Part shown: positions 24,801 through 38,878 of the stretch, in pieces
Layout of the letters: each line of letters begins with the position of its first letter
Position numbering within the stretch: position 1 is the stretch's first letter
Source of the DNA: Campylorhamphus procurvoides
Lineage: Eukaryota > Chordata > Aves > Passeriformes > Dendrocolaptidae
Assembly: GCA_013396655.1 (NCBI GenBank)
Contig: WBMV01009271.1
Coordinates: 1,317,519 to 1,381,518, forward strand
Length of the DNA stretch: 64,000 bases
Direction: 5' to 3'
Made by a program: the position numbers and the translations under genes
Notes under the pieces: generated by a model
What the model saw: only the letters and a program-made list of their open reading frames with translations
Told to the model about the DNA's origin: nothing
Databases searched by the model: none

Positions 24801-27800
24801 ACATAAATGACCTTAAATCAACGTTGTGCAAAGATATAGGAATTCCCTTCACAAAATGTAATAGGAAATACCTGTCAGGTGCAGAAACGAATATTTTACT
24901 AATAAATTAATAGCACTTCTCCCCCACCCCCCAAAAAATATTTAAAATTACTGCTCTGATCTTAAGAAAGAGAATATAAAAAATTGTATCCTCCAGCAGA
25001 TCTTCCTTTCTGAAATTATTCCCTATTTTTAAGTGGACATTAGATATGACTCACAGCATTAGGATACACTAATTGTCTGAGACTTTGAGGAACAAGAGAT
25101 ATCATTAATTTCGGTTCAGACTGAGCTTACATGTACATGGATTTGTCTGCAAGAAATAGAAAGTGCTTCTTCAGTCTCAAGCAAGCAGGAGACATTGAAA
25201 TGATGGTACTGCAGCCAGGGCTGAAAAGAGTAAAATTTCAATGCTAAATAAATACTGTGGCCTCCTGATGCTTTTGCTTTGCCTCCCTCCTCATGTCAGT
25301 TAGCACACAGCCACCACAGATCCCAGAGTACCAGAGCTCTCTTGATCCTTGCCCTCCTATCATAGTCTTGACATGGCTTTCTTCTCTCCCCTGGTCCTTT
25401 CCCTGCCTCAACTCATCATGGGTAAGGACAGAACTAGCAAGGCAAAAGCTCACAGTTATATTTATAATGGGTTCTTTGATGCTCTCTGACTCTCAGAGTT
25501 ACTTCTCATATTTTACTCTATTTTTTCCTTACTACAACAGTTAAGACACCAGAATGCACTAGGCTGTTTTTTTGTGTTTGCTCCCTACTTACCTTACTGG
25601 TATTCCAAGCAGACTGCAGGCAGCCCCAGAAATTTTCTCCAAATTTTTTTTCATCTATGTAATCCTCTATTTCTCCCAATTCTTATTAATTTATAGCAAA
25701 GAGAAAAGGTTACTTGGAGATGTTATGAAGCTATTTCAATCATTTTAAAAGTGTCTACTCTAATATATTGAACCACTGCCTGCCAGATCATTGGAATCAA
25801 AGATCAAAAAACCAAAATAATTTGTGCTTTTTTCATAATTAGAAGGAAGCAGGTGCTTGCATTGTTCCAGGACATTATTTCAGCACAGCACCACATTTCT
25901 TCGTATTCTCTATTGCAGCATTACCCTAAACACTGTAACTATCCATCATGCCTATTAGAAATAACAAATACACCAGTAGCTAATTAATTAGAGTCAATAT
26001 ACTATTAATTCCAATACATAATACATAGGAATTATGCCTAAATAACATGAAGAAATGAATACCAAGACCCAGACTGTCCAGGGAATTGTAGATCTGAATT
26101 CGAGCAGAGGGAGAACTGGCCATCAAGCTCCCACCTTTACCATGAGAAAGATAGTATCTGAGGAGTTAGTGTATGGATTAAATACAAACATAGTATCAAG
26201 CTACTGAAAACCCACTCTATCTTCTGTATCTATGTAATACATATATTACATTTTTTTTCTTCTGCTCAGATCCTGAGGAAAAGTGAAATAGCATCTTCCT
26301 CCTTTTTGGTTCCGGAGGACACCACCTGCATATCTTCTACTGAAATGCCTAAGAATAAGGGAAAATGAAAATGAAACAGGGAGGAGGTGAGAGACTTCTA
26401 ACAGCATGAAAGAGGAGAAAAGACAGAATAAGAGATGAGAGAAAGTTAAATGGAAAAAAAAATTAGTTTGTCTGGATGTTTTTATCAGTTTTTTAGCAGT
26501 TTCATTTCATTCTGGTCCATAGCACAAATGAGAGGTGCCTGCCAAAGACAGTATGTATATTCACAGCTGACTGGAAAGAAGTATTAGCACATTTTAGTTT
26601 ACAAAAAGGAGCAAGTATGCTTACTGAACCAGCCACACCAAACATGTGAAATGTGCTATTGAGAAGAGGCACAGAGTGCAACTGCTGGCATAGAGAAGGT
26701 CTCAAGAGAAATCTACAAAAGTTCTTGCACAAAATATAAATCCTATAACCATAACAAAGCAAGTAAAGGGCAATTGCTCCAAACACCTGCATTCTGCTCA
26801 TCAGTTCGCTGATCACACCCTCGTGATTCAGTTTTGTTAGAAACCTGATTATCTCCATGACAGCCTTTCATTAAGCAGGAAAACCTCCACACCCAAATGT
26901 GTTAAAATGTTAAATTCATCCATTAGAAAACATATGGCACAAATTTGTAAGTTGAGTTTCATGCCTTTGCTGTTACAGGGCACCTTTCTCCTCTAACCTG
27001 AGATGGAGACAAGAAGTAAATACAGACTCAGTGATTTCCTGCTGGGCTTGCCTTGTTAGGTTTTTTCTAATTTATTCTGTCATGTAAACACTTTCACAGA
27101 TGTGTCTGATGACCTCCTCTAGTTTGGTTACATGCCTGTTCTCAGCAGCAGATTCTTTGTGCTGTGGATGGCTTGCTTGGGGTGAACGTTTGCTCCTTTT
27201 TGCATGGAGCACTCACAGGTGTTGAGACTGATTTAAATTTGTATCTTAGAGGCCAAGTTCCCTCCCCATCTGTCAGCCCATATCACCCCATCTCCTGTGC
27301 ATGCAAGAATAAAATCACAGGCAGAAAACCAAGCAGAAAAATGCAGCTTAGGACTGAAACAACAATAATAAAGGGTCATTGTTCACAGAGCAGCAGAAGT
27401 TCAATGAAGTGAAAGTTCTAAGTTTACTTCTTAGATGGCACTGTGATGTGGAAACTAAGATAGGGCTAAACTCCAGTTTATGTCCCCGCTAGACCACCAG
27501 GCAATTGGATCTCACTTTGTCATGACCTGATGAAACCTGGCAAAGGAGCATTACTTAGTTTCTTGCAGTTTATTTTGCTTATTTATTCTTGAAAATAAAG
27601 GACAGCCTGTGGTCCATTTGATCAAATTACCATACTGGTTATAGGAGATTGCAACTAGAATCCAATATTTTATTTAATCCTTCTACATAAAGCTTCTGCG
27701 ACAAGGAAAATGGAGAGCTAGCTTTTCCTGCAGAATGATCATTATCATTTATTTAGATAAATATTGACAAATTAATAGAAACAAAAGACCGTCTCTACAT

Positions 27801-30800
27801 CAGACACAATACCAGAGACTTCAGAATGGCATGTTTCATACTGCTAAAGTGATGAGCCAGACATTCAACTTCTCTGTTGAGAGAACTTACTAAATAAAGA
27901 CTGATAGAAGACAGTGCCATGAGGCAGCTAGGACCAATAATGAAGAAGACTCTTGTTGCTCAAGTGATATTGAAACTTAAAGACGCCTTGAAGCAAGTCT
28001 CCATCAGATCTGCGTGCAAATGTGGGGGAAAAGATCACAGTAGGCAAAAGCAAGCTAAAACTTTTCTTTAAAAAAAATAAGTCCAAACAGCATTAAAGTA
28101 CCACAAAATATAGGAAGCAAAAATTGTATTAGCAAGCAGTGGGCATAGAGTGAGAAAGACAAAAAAGAAGATAGTTTTATTTCTGGATATTGCTAGTTCT
28201 GAAACTGTTTTCCATAGGTCTTGGTCTGGTTACACAGACAAGTAACTATGATACTGTTCTGAGATATGACATCCACCACACTCAAACTTACAAGAGATCT
28301 TTTAAAAAGTACAAAGTGGAAGTAAACTGTGACTTTTTTGAAAGCAAAGACTCTTAGTGGAGCTGAGCTCTTTCAGACTCAATTACAGTTTGGGTCTACC
28401 GTAGGACATTCAGAGGGACTAGAAATCTTAGGAATTACTTGTTGGCAAGCAAAAGTTAGTCAAGTTTGAAGACTGAATGGTATCTTGACACCAAAAATGA
28501 GAAAGAATTCAAAATAATGTGGAAGATAAGGATGGAAATTTTAACTTCAATCTTCAAGACTGCAAAACAAAACAGAAGGCTAAAATATCACTAAACAAAT
28601 TGCTGTATTTGGGGAAAGATGTAAAAACTTCAAAGGATTCTATCACTTTACAAGAATTTGGGAATATCAACAGAGTTTTCACAGCATAAACAGAAAGGAT
28701 AACAAGAGTAACAGTAACTCCAAGGAATTTTTCAGTAACTGGTGAATAATATTACAGCAGAAGACAAATGGACTGCATCTGAAAGGCAGTGCAACATTTA
28801 AATTTAAAAGCTTACATTCTTGGCTTCACATTAAGCAGACTCAAATGCCCACACCGAAGGAATACTCCGAAGTGCCAGAAAGTTTCCAGATCATGACTGA
28901 TCTTTGCACATTTCTACCACCTCTCATTATCTGGAATTTATAATATTGTCCTGCACAATAAATACAAACAATGAAGTTGTCCACCAATGCATTTGAGCAG
29001 ATGGATTTTAAACCACTTGAAAGCCTCAGTTAAAAACAGATTCAAACCTGGAAGACACTACAATGAAGTACTTGCCAGATCTGATAGCACACTGTCATGC
29101 AGCAGCATGAATCTAAGCCGTTCTCAGCACGGTGTCATTAGAGGTGTGTTACTCCAGTTCTCTGACAGAATTAGTTGAACCATTTTTATTAACATTTTAC
29201 AAACTGCAAGAACTACAGAGCTCTGTCTCAAAGCAAACAATGTGAGTAACTAAAGTCTTATTTAACTGAAAGCTTAGAACAGAAGTATACTGTTTGAGAC
29301 GCTTGCTCACATTACTGAGAAAATGCAAATGCAGAGGAAAAGGAATGCAAGAATAAAATCCACATGATGGGGGTCTGCATTTAAAGCCAATACTTAAAGC
29401 TAGTACTACTGTCATGAATATACAGCAGCAGACTCTGTCAATTCTGATGGTTTAAATCCACAAGGTCCAAATAAACATAAGCAGATCAAAACTAATTTTA
29501 CTCCCAGAACTGAGACAGAAGGAAGGAATGGATAATGATTGAGAGGTGGCGATTTCAAAATGAGGACAAGTATGTGGCATACTTAAACACTGAGCAGAAA
29601 ATTTGCCTTCTCCTTACAGCTCTGAGTCTCTTTTAGGAACATCACAGTTCCTCCTGTGAGGCAAGGCAACCGTAACAGTACATTAAATGGTAATTTAGGT
29701 AATGAAGTGCTTGTAAGAATTGAAAATTGTGCCTTTAATTGCTAGCGTTATGTGTAACTAGAAAACAGAGATATGGGAATAGGACTGTTGGCGGAGAGCT
29801 GTGGGGCTGGCTATGGAGAGAGGATGCCCGGCCTAGCAAAAAAAGCACTAAAACAGAGTGTAAGTCCATATTGTTTCTGACTTACTGAACCCCATTCACC
29901 AGAATTACTCATAAGACAAGGTGCAAGAGAGGACAACAAGCTACACTTGTAAACACTTCCAAGAAAATTTTTTAAACATAATATCTTCAAAGGAAAGAAG
30001 TACCACTTTGAAGTAGAAACAGAAGTCTCAAACTCTTCCTTCGAAAACCATGGATCTTCTTTAAATTCACAGTGTTTTAGAAGGGTAATAGTACCCTTGA
30101 GAGTTCCAAGTGAAATATTTCAGCTTAAGTTTCATATCCTTCAAACTAGAAAATGTGATGTCTTTGGTTGTAGTAAACTATTTTGTTTACAAACATATCA
30201 CAGATTTTACCTACTTATGGATCTTGTTATCCATAAAAGATGAAAAAATATTGAAAGTCAGTAACACTACATGGTCTTTCTAAACTCTTATTGCCAACAC
30301 CCAGAAACATCAGATCCTGAACCACATAAATTATACAGGAATCCATGGTGATTATAACTCTTTGCTTTGTTTCATATTTACTTTTCCTTCTGGTTCTTCA
30401 TTGTCCTTTAGTAAATTAAAGCTACTATATGTGAAACTAGATCATTAAAAGGTATTGGTTTTAAGGTAGAAATTAGTTTTACTCACACTTTTTGTGGTCT
30501 TTGCTAGTAAAAAATTCAAACTTATTCTCCCTCTTCTCATCCCTTACAATCTTATGTTAAAAATCCAGGATAGAACTGTTTCTTTAGGGAACACCAGCAA
30601 TTAAAGATACTCTTTTATAGATACTTGACAAATTAGGAAACCAAAAGCTATTTGTACAGCATTATATGTACACTGACAGATCAATGTAATGGACTATAGT
30701 GACCCAGTATTTTCTAATATACCTACTAATATACTCCTTGACCTTTAAATTCACCCTTAAAAATATAAGCCTCCTTGTCAAGAAAATCAAGCATGTATCT

Positions 30801-33731
30801 CCCAGATGATAACATTTCCATGAGCTGTTGCATGTGCAACAATTAGGGGAAGCCTGAATATGCTTCAGAAATGAACCTTTTGTACGTTATTTCACAAATC
30901 ATTATAGATATTACATTGAAATTCACATGCAGAGCATTCCAAATGCCTACCAATGCACCCGTGCTTCACATATCACAGAGAACATACACATCCAAGAAAT
31001 TGGAGAGAGAGGCAGAAATAGGAAAAGGCATGTGACATCCCCCACTCAGATCCGCTCAATAATCTTTGTGACTGGAATTATTCTCTAAGATGTGAAACTT
31101 GCAGAGGTACACACTCAGTAAAGCTTTGGTCTTACATAAATACCCACACCCTACCTGGTTTGTATTTGTCAGAAACATTATTATACAGACACCCTACAAA
31201 GACAGCATTATATTGGATGCATAGTTTCCAAGCAATGCAAAAGAATTACAAAATAAAATTAGGTTAATGCAATTTCACACTGGATTTTCCCATTCTCTTT
31301 CAAAAAGGATGAAGAAAGTATTTCCTTACAACTCCCTGGTACAGCTCTGTTTACATATCATGTCAAATTTCCAAACCTTCCTTCATTTCATTTGTTGCCA
31401 CAGTGTCCAGTAAAATATTCTGGATCACTAACCAGGCCTAAAGATTTGTTTCTGTTTTCTTTTACATAAACATGTGGTTGGTTGGTTTTACTTAATTCAG
31501 AATTTTTCAGTCATCCTAAAAATGATATAATATGCTTAAGGCACATTTGAGAATAATTTCATGAAGAGGGATTTTCCTGTTTTACACATTAAACCTGTGG
31601 ATTAGATGGAAATTATGACCAGCAGCTTGTTCTTTTGTTCTGTTCTAGACCTTTTCAGGACTTTGGAGACACAGAGCACATCCCCAGCTGTTGCTGGCAT
31701 CACCCAGGCAGACTTCAGCTGCTCCTCACCATGTGAGGAATTTTATCACTGAAGCAAAACAAACAAGAGGAACTGATAGCCCCACAAGAGCAGCAATTTG
31801 TGATTCCATCTTTCTTCATGGGTAACAAGTTTCCATCGCCTCTCTACATTTACCCATTGGGCTCTGGTTTCATAAGTGCTTGTGCCTTCCTTGCAGAGAG
31901 CTGAGTTTTAAGCACCCTGTAATAATTTCAAAATCTATCAGATATAGCAATAGTTTGTAGTGACTCCATCTGTTCAGCTATGAACTTCATCCTACTGTGA
32001 TTGTAAATGCAGATGGGAAAGAAAATTACACTTAATTGTTTTGGTTTTGGGTTGGGTTTTTTTAACTGTGCATCTCCTGGAAGCTGATATACAAGCCAAA
32101 AACAAAACAAAACCCAAAAATATCTGAAGCAAACAGATGTAGCAAAATTGGGACACAGCATTTCTTCAGGACTGAGATCACATTGCCTGAACCTGGTCCA
32201 TGCAGCTGCTCATGACACCACCTTGAATAACTATGAGGCACCTGCCCAGTTTCAGATCTGCCTCAAATGCTAGGAATTCTCACTCAGTTGTGCTGACCTG
32301 TCCCACAGTGTCCTATTTCCTGCCTGATATCAAGACAGAATATGTGCATCTGCTTGGCAAGCCTGGCTGCCACTGTTTTATAATCCCTATTTTTGCTTGC
32401 TCTTTCCTTCCACGTCAACATTATACTGCTATTTCATATTCACATGGAAAAAAAAAATCAAAGACAGGCAGGTTTCTTCTGCCATGTGAGCTAGAAACAT
32501 GATTTGAATTCCTGTCCAATATAACACAGCCACGCAAAAGGTCTCTATTAGATTGCATAAAAAGGACTTGCTAGCAAATCTTCTCTCTCTTGCAATTATT
32601 AAACACACTACTAAGTAATATGATTGTGTATTATTCGTATGATATGACTTAGATGTGTGATTATATATAGGCTCAATCATTTTAATTCAGCTAGAACTTT
32701 GAACCAAATTGGTCAATTTTACAGTATACTAATTTCTTTCATGTTCATTTGAACCATGTACATTTATTATGAGCCAATTTCCTGAATGGAAGCAAGGCCA
32801 TCTCTTGGATTCCATTACAACAAGCCTGCCTGCCTTGCAAGGCCTTATAATGCATGGACTCTGTTCCTGATACTCCCGCTACATTATTTGAAGTTAGATA
32901 AGGTATCACTCCATTGCACACTGGAGCATGAAGCATTGGTGTGTCCTTAAATTTTTTGGTGTGGTTTTCTTTTTCCATTAAATGTTTTTTGTTTATATCA
33001 TTGTGAGAACAGAATCAAATTGAAAACTGAATCTTTCTGCAGATTTAATTATGCTTCCCTCATTTTAATGACCATTTAAAAGCATATTAGCACCTATCTA
33101 CATAACTATCTTTATCAACTCAAATAAAATAATTTCTTGCCTTCTACAAATTATTCCAAAGTAGATGAAAAAAATGTAAGCCAATGCTTTAGAAAGCACA
33201 GTTGTGGCTGAGGTGTATGCATGCTGCTAGCAGCAGTCAGACACAGTTTTACTAATGACATAAAGATACAGGCTTCTCTCCTAGCTCCTTATTGTTTCCA
33301 CAGTTTGGACTCTGAACATTTATAATCTGCTGTTAAACAAACTGGGCTCTCCCTCCCAAGTAACCACAACTTAAGCAATGGAGACCAAGATCTCCATTGT
33401 TTACTTTCTGGTTTTTTACTTTCAAGTTGTTTTACTTTAAAGGCATGAGAAATAAGTACTGTTCTATTCACCAACCAGACTTATTGTATAGCACATGGTT
33501 GCCACAGCTAGTGATGGTAACAAGGAGACTAGCTTACTTTGATTGAACTTGGATGTCAAAGGAGTTCTCTGGCCTTTGGCGTCTTAAAAATACAACCCTG
33601 CATTTTCTGAGGACTTTTGCCTTTCAACTATAAAAGCTCATAGGGCTTTTTGTGGCTTAATTTGAATCATAGTTAAAAAATGGAAACCATGTGAACCTCC
33701 TTGTCTGTTTTTACTGCTGTACTGATGTGTT

Positions 33732-33761
33732 TTTACAGATGTATCATTAAACATCTGTAAA
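33732..33761. repeat. Inverted repeat: 11-bp perfect stem, 8-nt loop
   Basis: TTTACAGATGT at 33732-33742 and its reverse complement ACATCTGTAAA at 33751-33761 flank ATCATTAA. There is no T-run or transposon context. Confidence 0.9.
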
Positions 33762-36700
33762 TTTACTGACGTATAAGTGAAAGCAAATCCCTTTATCTTC
33801 TCACTGAGAATAGTGACATTAAGATGAGGCGATCATCATTAAAAAAGATGTCCACGGCTTCAGTGCCCAAATAAATTCCTGAACCTTCAAGAGAATCAAA
33901 GGACATGTTTCTTTGCACATTAAAAAATAAAAATAAAAATTAAAAAACCCTAACCTGGCATCAACACAGAGGGCAACTGTTGAATTTACGTTCCAAAAAA
34001 TAAGTGAAAAAGTAAAAGGAACTGTGTTTCAGTCATTTTTGACTTCTGAAGTGTAATGGGAAGTTGGACTTCACATAAGTCTGTATCACATCTTTCAGGT
34101 AATTTGAAGAAACTTTTTTTCTGTTAAAATAGAATAAAAATAAATTCAAACTAGGTGAATTCCTTAGTAAAAGGAATTCTCATTAGTGTCTTCGGAACTC
34201 TGTGTCTCATTCTACAGGTACTGAGAGTCCCAAGACCCCACAAATAAAAAACAATGTTAATCATTAGGGGACATCTTGCACTTGCCATTTTACCCTTAGT
34301 GCTACAGCAATACAACAAACGGGTTATGACCATTAAAAACAGTAATACATTTTTAATAACATTAATAAACATTTAATAAACATTTTTAAGTTTCTAGTGA
34401 ACACAGAAACTTCTTATATACTATTCAGTTGCAACTGAATTTATGCCTATTACTAATATTTTGAAAATAACCAGATGGTGTTTTTTTTCAATAAAAATGT
34501 TCATTTTCATTATTTTTCAAATTCTCTTAAGTCAGCCTAAAAAAAAAAATCTTCATTCTGTCTTGTTTTTTCTAACCACTCCACAATCCCAGCTTTTCCT
34601 TTCTGCTTAGAATCCCACAACACTTTCAACTAGAATGATTCAAGTGAGTTACAATTATCATGCAAAGAGTTTTGAGTAAATGGGAAAGATATGGAGTTTG
34701 GAGAAACGAAGCTGGCTGAAAGCTTTGGATGTTGGCATAACATAACGTAGTTTTGACACTGAAGAAGGCATCTGTGTTTTGTTGTTGGGTGAAAGACAAT
34801 AAAGCCTTCTGATTAGCTAATTTATAGCCTTGGGATATTCTTAAAGAAACAAGTATGTATTTTTATGTTTTGTAAGGTTGTGTCAAGAAGATACCTCTCA
34901 GACTAGTCCTTTAATGCATATGGGATTTTGTTTACAGATAATAAGTTTAAGGTAATTTCAAAAATTTTGGTATATATTTGTCAGATCTTTAAATTGTTTT
35001 CTATTCAGTCAAAAAACTGGGCAGAGTAATAAAAAAGGGCAGAAATGTACATTTCTAATGGCACACAAACTCACCCACACCCTCCTTTCCTCTTGGTGAC
35101 AAAACTTGAACATACTGTCTTCAGCTCAAGAGACATGACTGAACATCATTGTTTTAATGCTACTCACATATTTATTTTTATCTTAGGCAGGCTGTGCAGT
35201 CGTGGACAGTCATGTTTATTTGAGGTATTAAAGCAGGGTAAGCAGACACAAGGCGCTCATAAAAAACTGCGATGTGAATAATAGCAGCTTAGCAGCAGTG
35301 CAATCATTCACTGCAGCTCACAGGAGGTACAAGTCATCCCCAAAGCAGAACAAGACATTCTAAACTGGTAGCAAAGTTTACAGCAATTTGAAAAGAGAAT
35401 TGGAGGACCCACTTTTAGAGTGTGACCACTATAATTTCTCATTTTTTCTGCAAGCAGTAATAAGTATTTGTTACTCCTGCCATAAATCCCCACCAGTGAC
35501 ACCAAAAATATAAAGCAATTAGAATGGACAAGAAAGAGGCATAAAAAAAGGAAAGATGAAATATAGAACTTACAAGATAGTTTGGCAATAAGAGTGCTGA
35601 TTAAAGTTCTAGGGGTAGCTTTTCTTCTCTCTAATGGATTGCTTTCCTAGTAGTTTGTTCTGCAGTAGGCTATGATTACAGATTATACAGTTTTTCCATG
35701 TGAGTAAAAACAATTGGTTCAATTTCAATTGGGCAGCATTTGCATCTAATAAATCTGAATTTGAAGAGGTACTCTTCAAATGTGGGGATTCACTCAGAAA
35801 CAAGTTTTGCTTTCATAACAAGCAAAATGAAAATTTCTCCCATAACAGGTAGCAGAACATAAGAAATACCATCACAAAATCCCCCAGATCAGCTTTCATT
35901 TCTCTTCAAATTCACAAAAGTAGCAATACTGCTTTCCATAGAAAATGCTAATATACCTTAAATTTATGTAGACATTTCAATTCTGTCTCCTCACCTCTCC
36001 CTGAGACTGCCACACAGTAGCTGAATCCCTTGACAAGAAATTACTGACCACTCTGGAGGTTAATTTTATTAAGTCATCTGGGGCAGGAAACCCAAGTGTC
36101 TGATGTAAATGAGGAATTCCTGTTCTGCTCCCAAAAGCTGTCCCTACCTTCCACACAGGCTTGTTTCAGAAATTTCCTTGTTCTAACTGCACATAGTCAG
36201 TAAGACTTGAGGTAAGTGAGGAAATTTATAATTAGTTATTATCTCAGGTGGCCTCAGTCTCCCTGAGGACTGAGTGCATTACTAGTGCTGACCTCTGGGT
36301 AACATATTCTTACAGAACTGCATTTCAAGTGAAATATTTTATTATTAAGAAATAATCTACTACAGGACTGATTTCTTTCCTTCTTTTTCACAATCATCTC
36401 ACTATCCCAGCTCCAGACCAACCTTTCTCATTCTGGCCAGAGTATAAATAAGAGATTTCACCTACCACAGAAATTGCAGAGTGGCTCTGCAGGTGCTGGG
36501 GGCTGCAGGGCTGTTGGCTGCTCCACCCAGTCTCAAAGACGCTCACATGTCATAGATGGGATCATCAACATCCCTCGCCTCCCAAGGGCCGGTCCTGCCA
36601 CTGCTGAAGCATCACATCCCAACTGGAGCATCACCCAGAAGAAGGTGGGCAGTGCTGACAAGTGGGATTTATCTGGGCTCTTTCTGGAGCAACGTGCAGT

Positions 36701-36926
36701 GTCAACCAGACAGGAAACACTACCAACACTGCCTTGTCTCCTGGCAGGAGCACAATCACAGAAAGTGACTCTTCTGGCGGGGATTCTGCTGGCATGTGTA
36801 TGACACTGCCATTTAACCCACTTTATACCATTTTCCTCACCTCCAGCCAAATTTTTTCCTTGTTTGGAGATACGGATTAAGATGTGGAGATATGGACTGA
36901 GTTCATCCATTCAGGCTATGGCACCG

Positions 36927-37137
36927 GACTCTGTCAAAAGCTATTTTGAAATCCAAAGGGCTACAGCTGTAACTTTCCCCATCTGTTCTTTGCATAGTTT
37001 TTCTGAAAACAAGTATACCAGACAACACCACACTGGAGGTTTGTTAGCCTTTTATGAAGTTATATTGGCTTGGTTTTGTCATCCAGGATTTTTCCAGATG
37101 TTTTGTGATCTCACAATCAACAGGATCCAAATCTCAC
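36927..37137 (-). mobile_element. Ancient CR1 fragment from the RT region (probable)
   Basis: Short matches in the right order resemble the antisense of an internal CR1 ORF2 segment: GTCAAAAGC...AAATCC near 36937, CCTTTTATGAAG...TTGGCTTGG near 37050, and TTTGTGATCTCAC near 37101. Divergence is high, and the call rests on pattern recognition alone. Confidence 0.5.
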
Positions 37138-38627
37138 ACTAGCACTGAGATCAGACTTAGGCATGTACTTTCAACAGTCTGACATCATTCTTGATTTGAT
37201 TTACATTTCCTAAGACTTTTCTGTGGAATAAAATAAATAATGCATGCAAATAATTTTGAATATCATTGGCAATTCCCAATAATCTATTTCACTGCTGATT
37301 CTTAACTCTACAAATCATTGTAATTCTGTATTTCTGGGGAAAACACATGGTGCACAGACAGATACATCCTGGTTGAGTCTCCTATTATTCACTTCACAGC
37401 TCTGACATTAAAATGACATTTCTAATTTTTGTATCTGAGAAAGAAAAATTAACTAAGCAAAATGTGGCAGTATGTATGAATATACAACACTAATTACTAC
37501 ACTGGCAAGAGCCACCAGCACTCACATATAACTTTAGCAAGGCTTTGACTCAGAATGTTATTTTTCTACCTATTACCACTCTAAACTCAGCTCATTATCA
37601 TGAACTACTGACATTTTACCACTAGCACAATACACAGCATAAACCACTGACCAAAAATAGTTTTTTGACGTAGTAGGTGGTATTTTGTGAGTGGGATATC
37701 CCTGTTACACTAGTTCATTTGGGCCTTTCTTTTTCCTTTGATAAAAATACCATCCTTTTAGGTAAAGTGAGTTGAATATTTCTTAATAAGGAAGAGGTAC
37801 ACAAGTTGAAAGAACCATCCTGGCTTAATTATAGCAAAAAGCATGGTTTCTGCTTGATGACCTGAAGTGTTTTAAGAACGAAAGTATTTCAAATATGAAT
37901 CATGCTCACTTTCACTTGACAATTTTTTTGTACTTTCTTTGAAATCAGAACTTTTTGAAATAGTTTACAAAGGTTCAGGGGAGAAACATGGTTGCCCTGT
38001 ATGTATTTGCAAATAACATTCCTTTCAGATCACTGAAAGCATATAACTATTTCTTGGGAAATAAACTATTTTCCAAGATGACACTTCTGGGAGCACAAAC
38101 ACACCAGCCAAACATGGTGAAATGTGAACATCTATTTGGGAGTGAAATGAAGCAGTAAGTGATATTTTGTGGGATTATCTTGTGTCAAGTTGCAAGTTGT
38201 TTAGTAGAAGGAAGTAATTTCAAAATATATCGGTATTTCTTCAAGCAGTGAATGTTTTGCTACAGCTCTGCCAAATCTAGAACTGAAAACTCTGTCATCA
38301 CAGTCAGTGTAAACTCTGACAGTAAATACAAGAGGAACAGTCTTGCAGTAAGCATATCAAGTAAAATGTAATACCAGACATCACGAACACTTTTAAAATT
38401 GTTTTATGGGTTCCATGATACCAAACCAATACAACACCACAGCAAGCATTGTAGTCTCTCGCTAAAGTGGATTAATGGTTCCTTGGAAGAGAAGATCAAT
38501 GTACAAAGACTGACATTTCTATATAGAAATATAAACAATTCTTACATACAGATTGCAATTAGCTGTACTGATAACAAGTGTGATGGACACATGGCTGAGA
38601 ATTTGTGCAAGGAACACAAAATAAGTT
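37138..38627. other. Intergenic sequence, nothing identified
   Basis: AT-rich, with no ORF of note apart from a 76-codon frame at 38399-38629 that resembles no protein. Confidence 0.7.
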
Positions 38628-38878
38628 AGAATCATACCATGGTTTGGATTGGAGGGGACCTTAAAAACCATTTAGTTCCAACCCCCCCGCCAGGGGCAGG
38701 GACACCTTCCACGAGACCAGGTTGGTCAGAGCCCCATCCATCGTGGCCTTAAACTCTTGCAGGGATGGGGCACCCACAAGTTCTCTGGGCAACCTCACTG
38801 CCAGGGCCTCATCTCCCTCACTGTAAAGAATTTCTTCCCAATATCTAATCTAAATTTACCCTCTTTCAGTTTAAAGAC
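38628..38878 (-). mobile_element. CR1 LINE 3' end fragment, antisense
   Basis: The plus strand begins AGAATCATACCATGGTTTGG, the reverse complement of a CR1 3' end. GACCTTAAAAACCATTTAGT, CAGGGATGGGGCACCCACAA and CTCTTTCAGTTTAAAG follow in the expected order. It is about 250 bp, non-coding and relatively well preserved compared with the copy at 20582. Confidence 0.92.

Larger units (their letters stand above)
20723..36926. other. Intergenic sequence, no gene seen
   Basis: About 16 kb of AT-rich DNA. Its longest ORFs (118 codons, minus strand, 26502-26858; 125 codons, minus strand, 36533-36910; 111 codons, plus strand, 22649-22984) lack recognisable domains. The section 24340-24500 is dense in homeodomain-type TAAT cores, with a CCAAT box. 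The interval 36474-36800 is locally GC-richer but shows no known exon. Confidence 0.65.

Noticed and set aside
36474..36910. Overlapping ORFs up to 125 codons in a GC-richer patch
   Set aside because: Both strands and several frames are open to similar lengths, no motif is recognisable, and no clear paired splice sites give a consistent exon.
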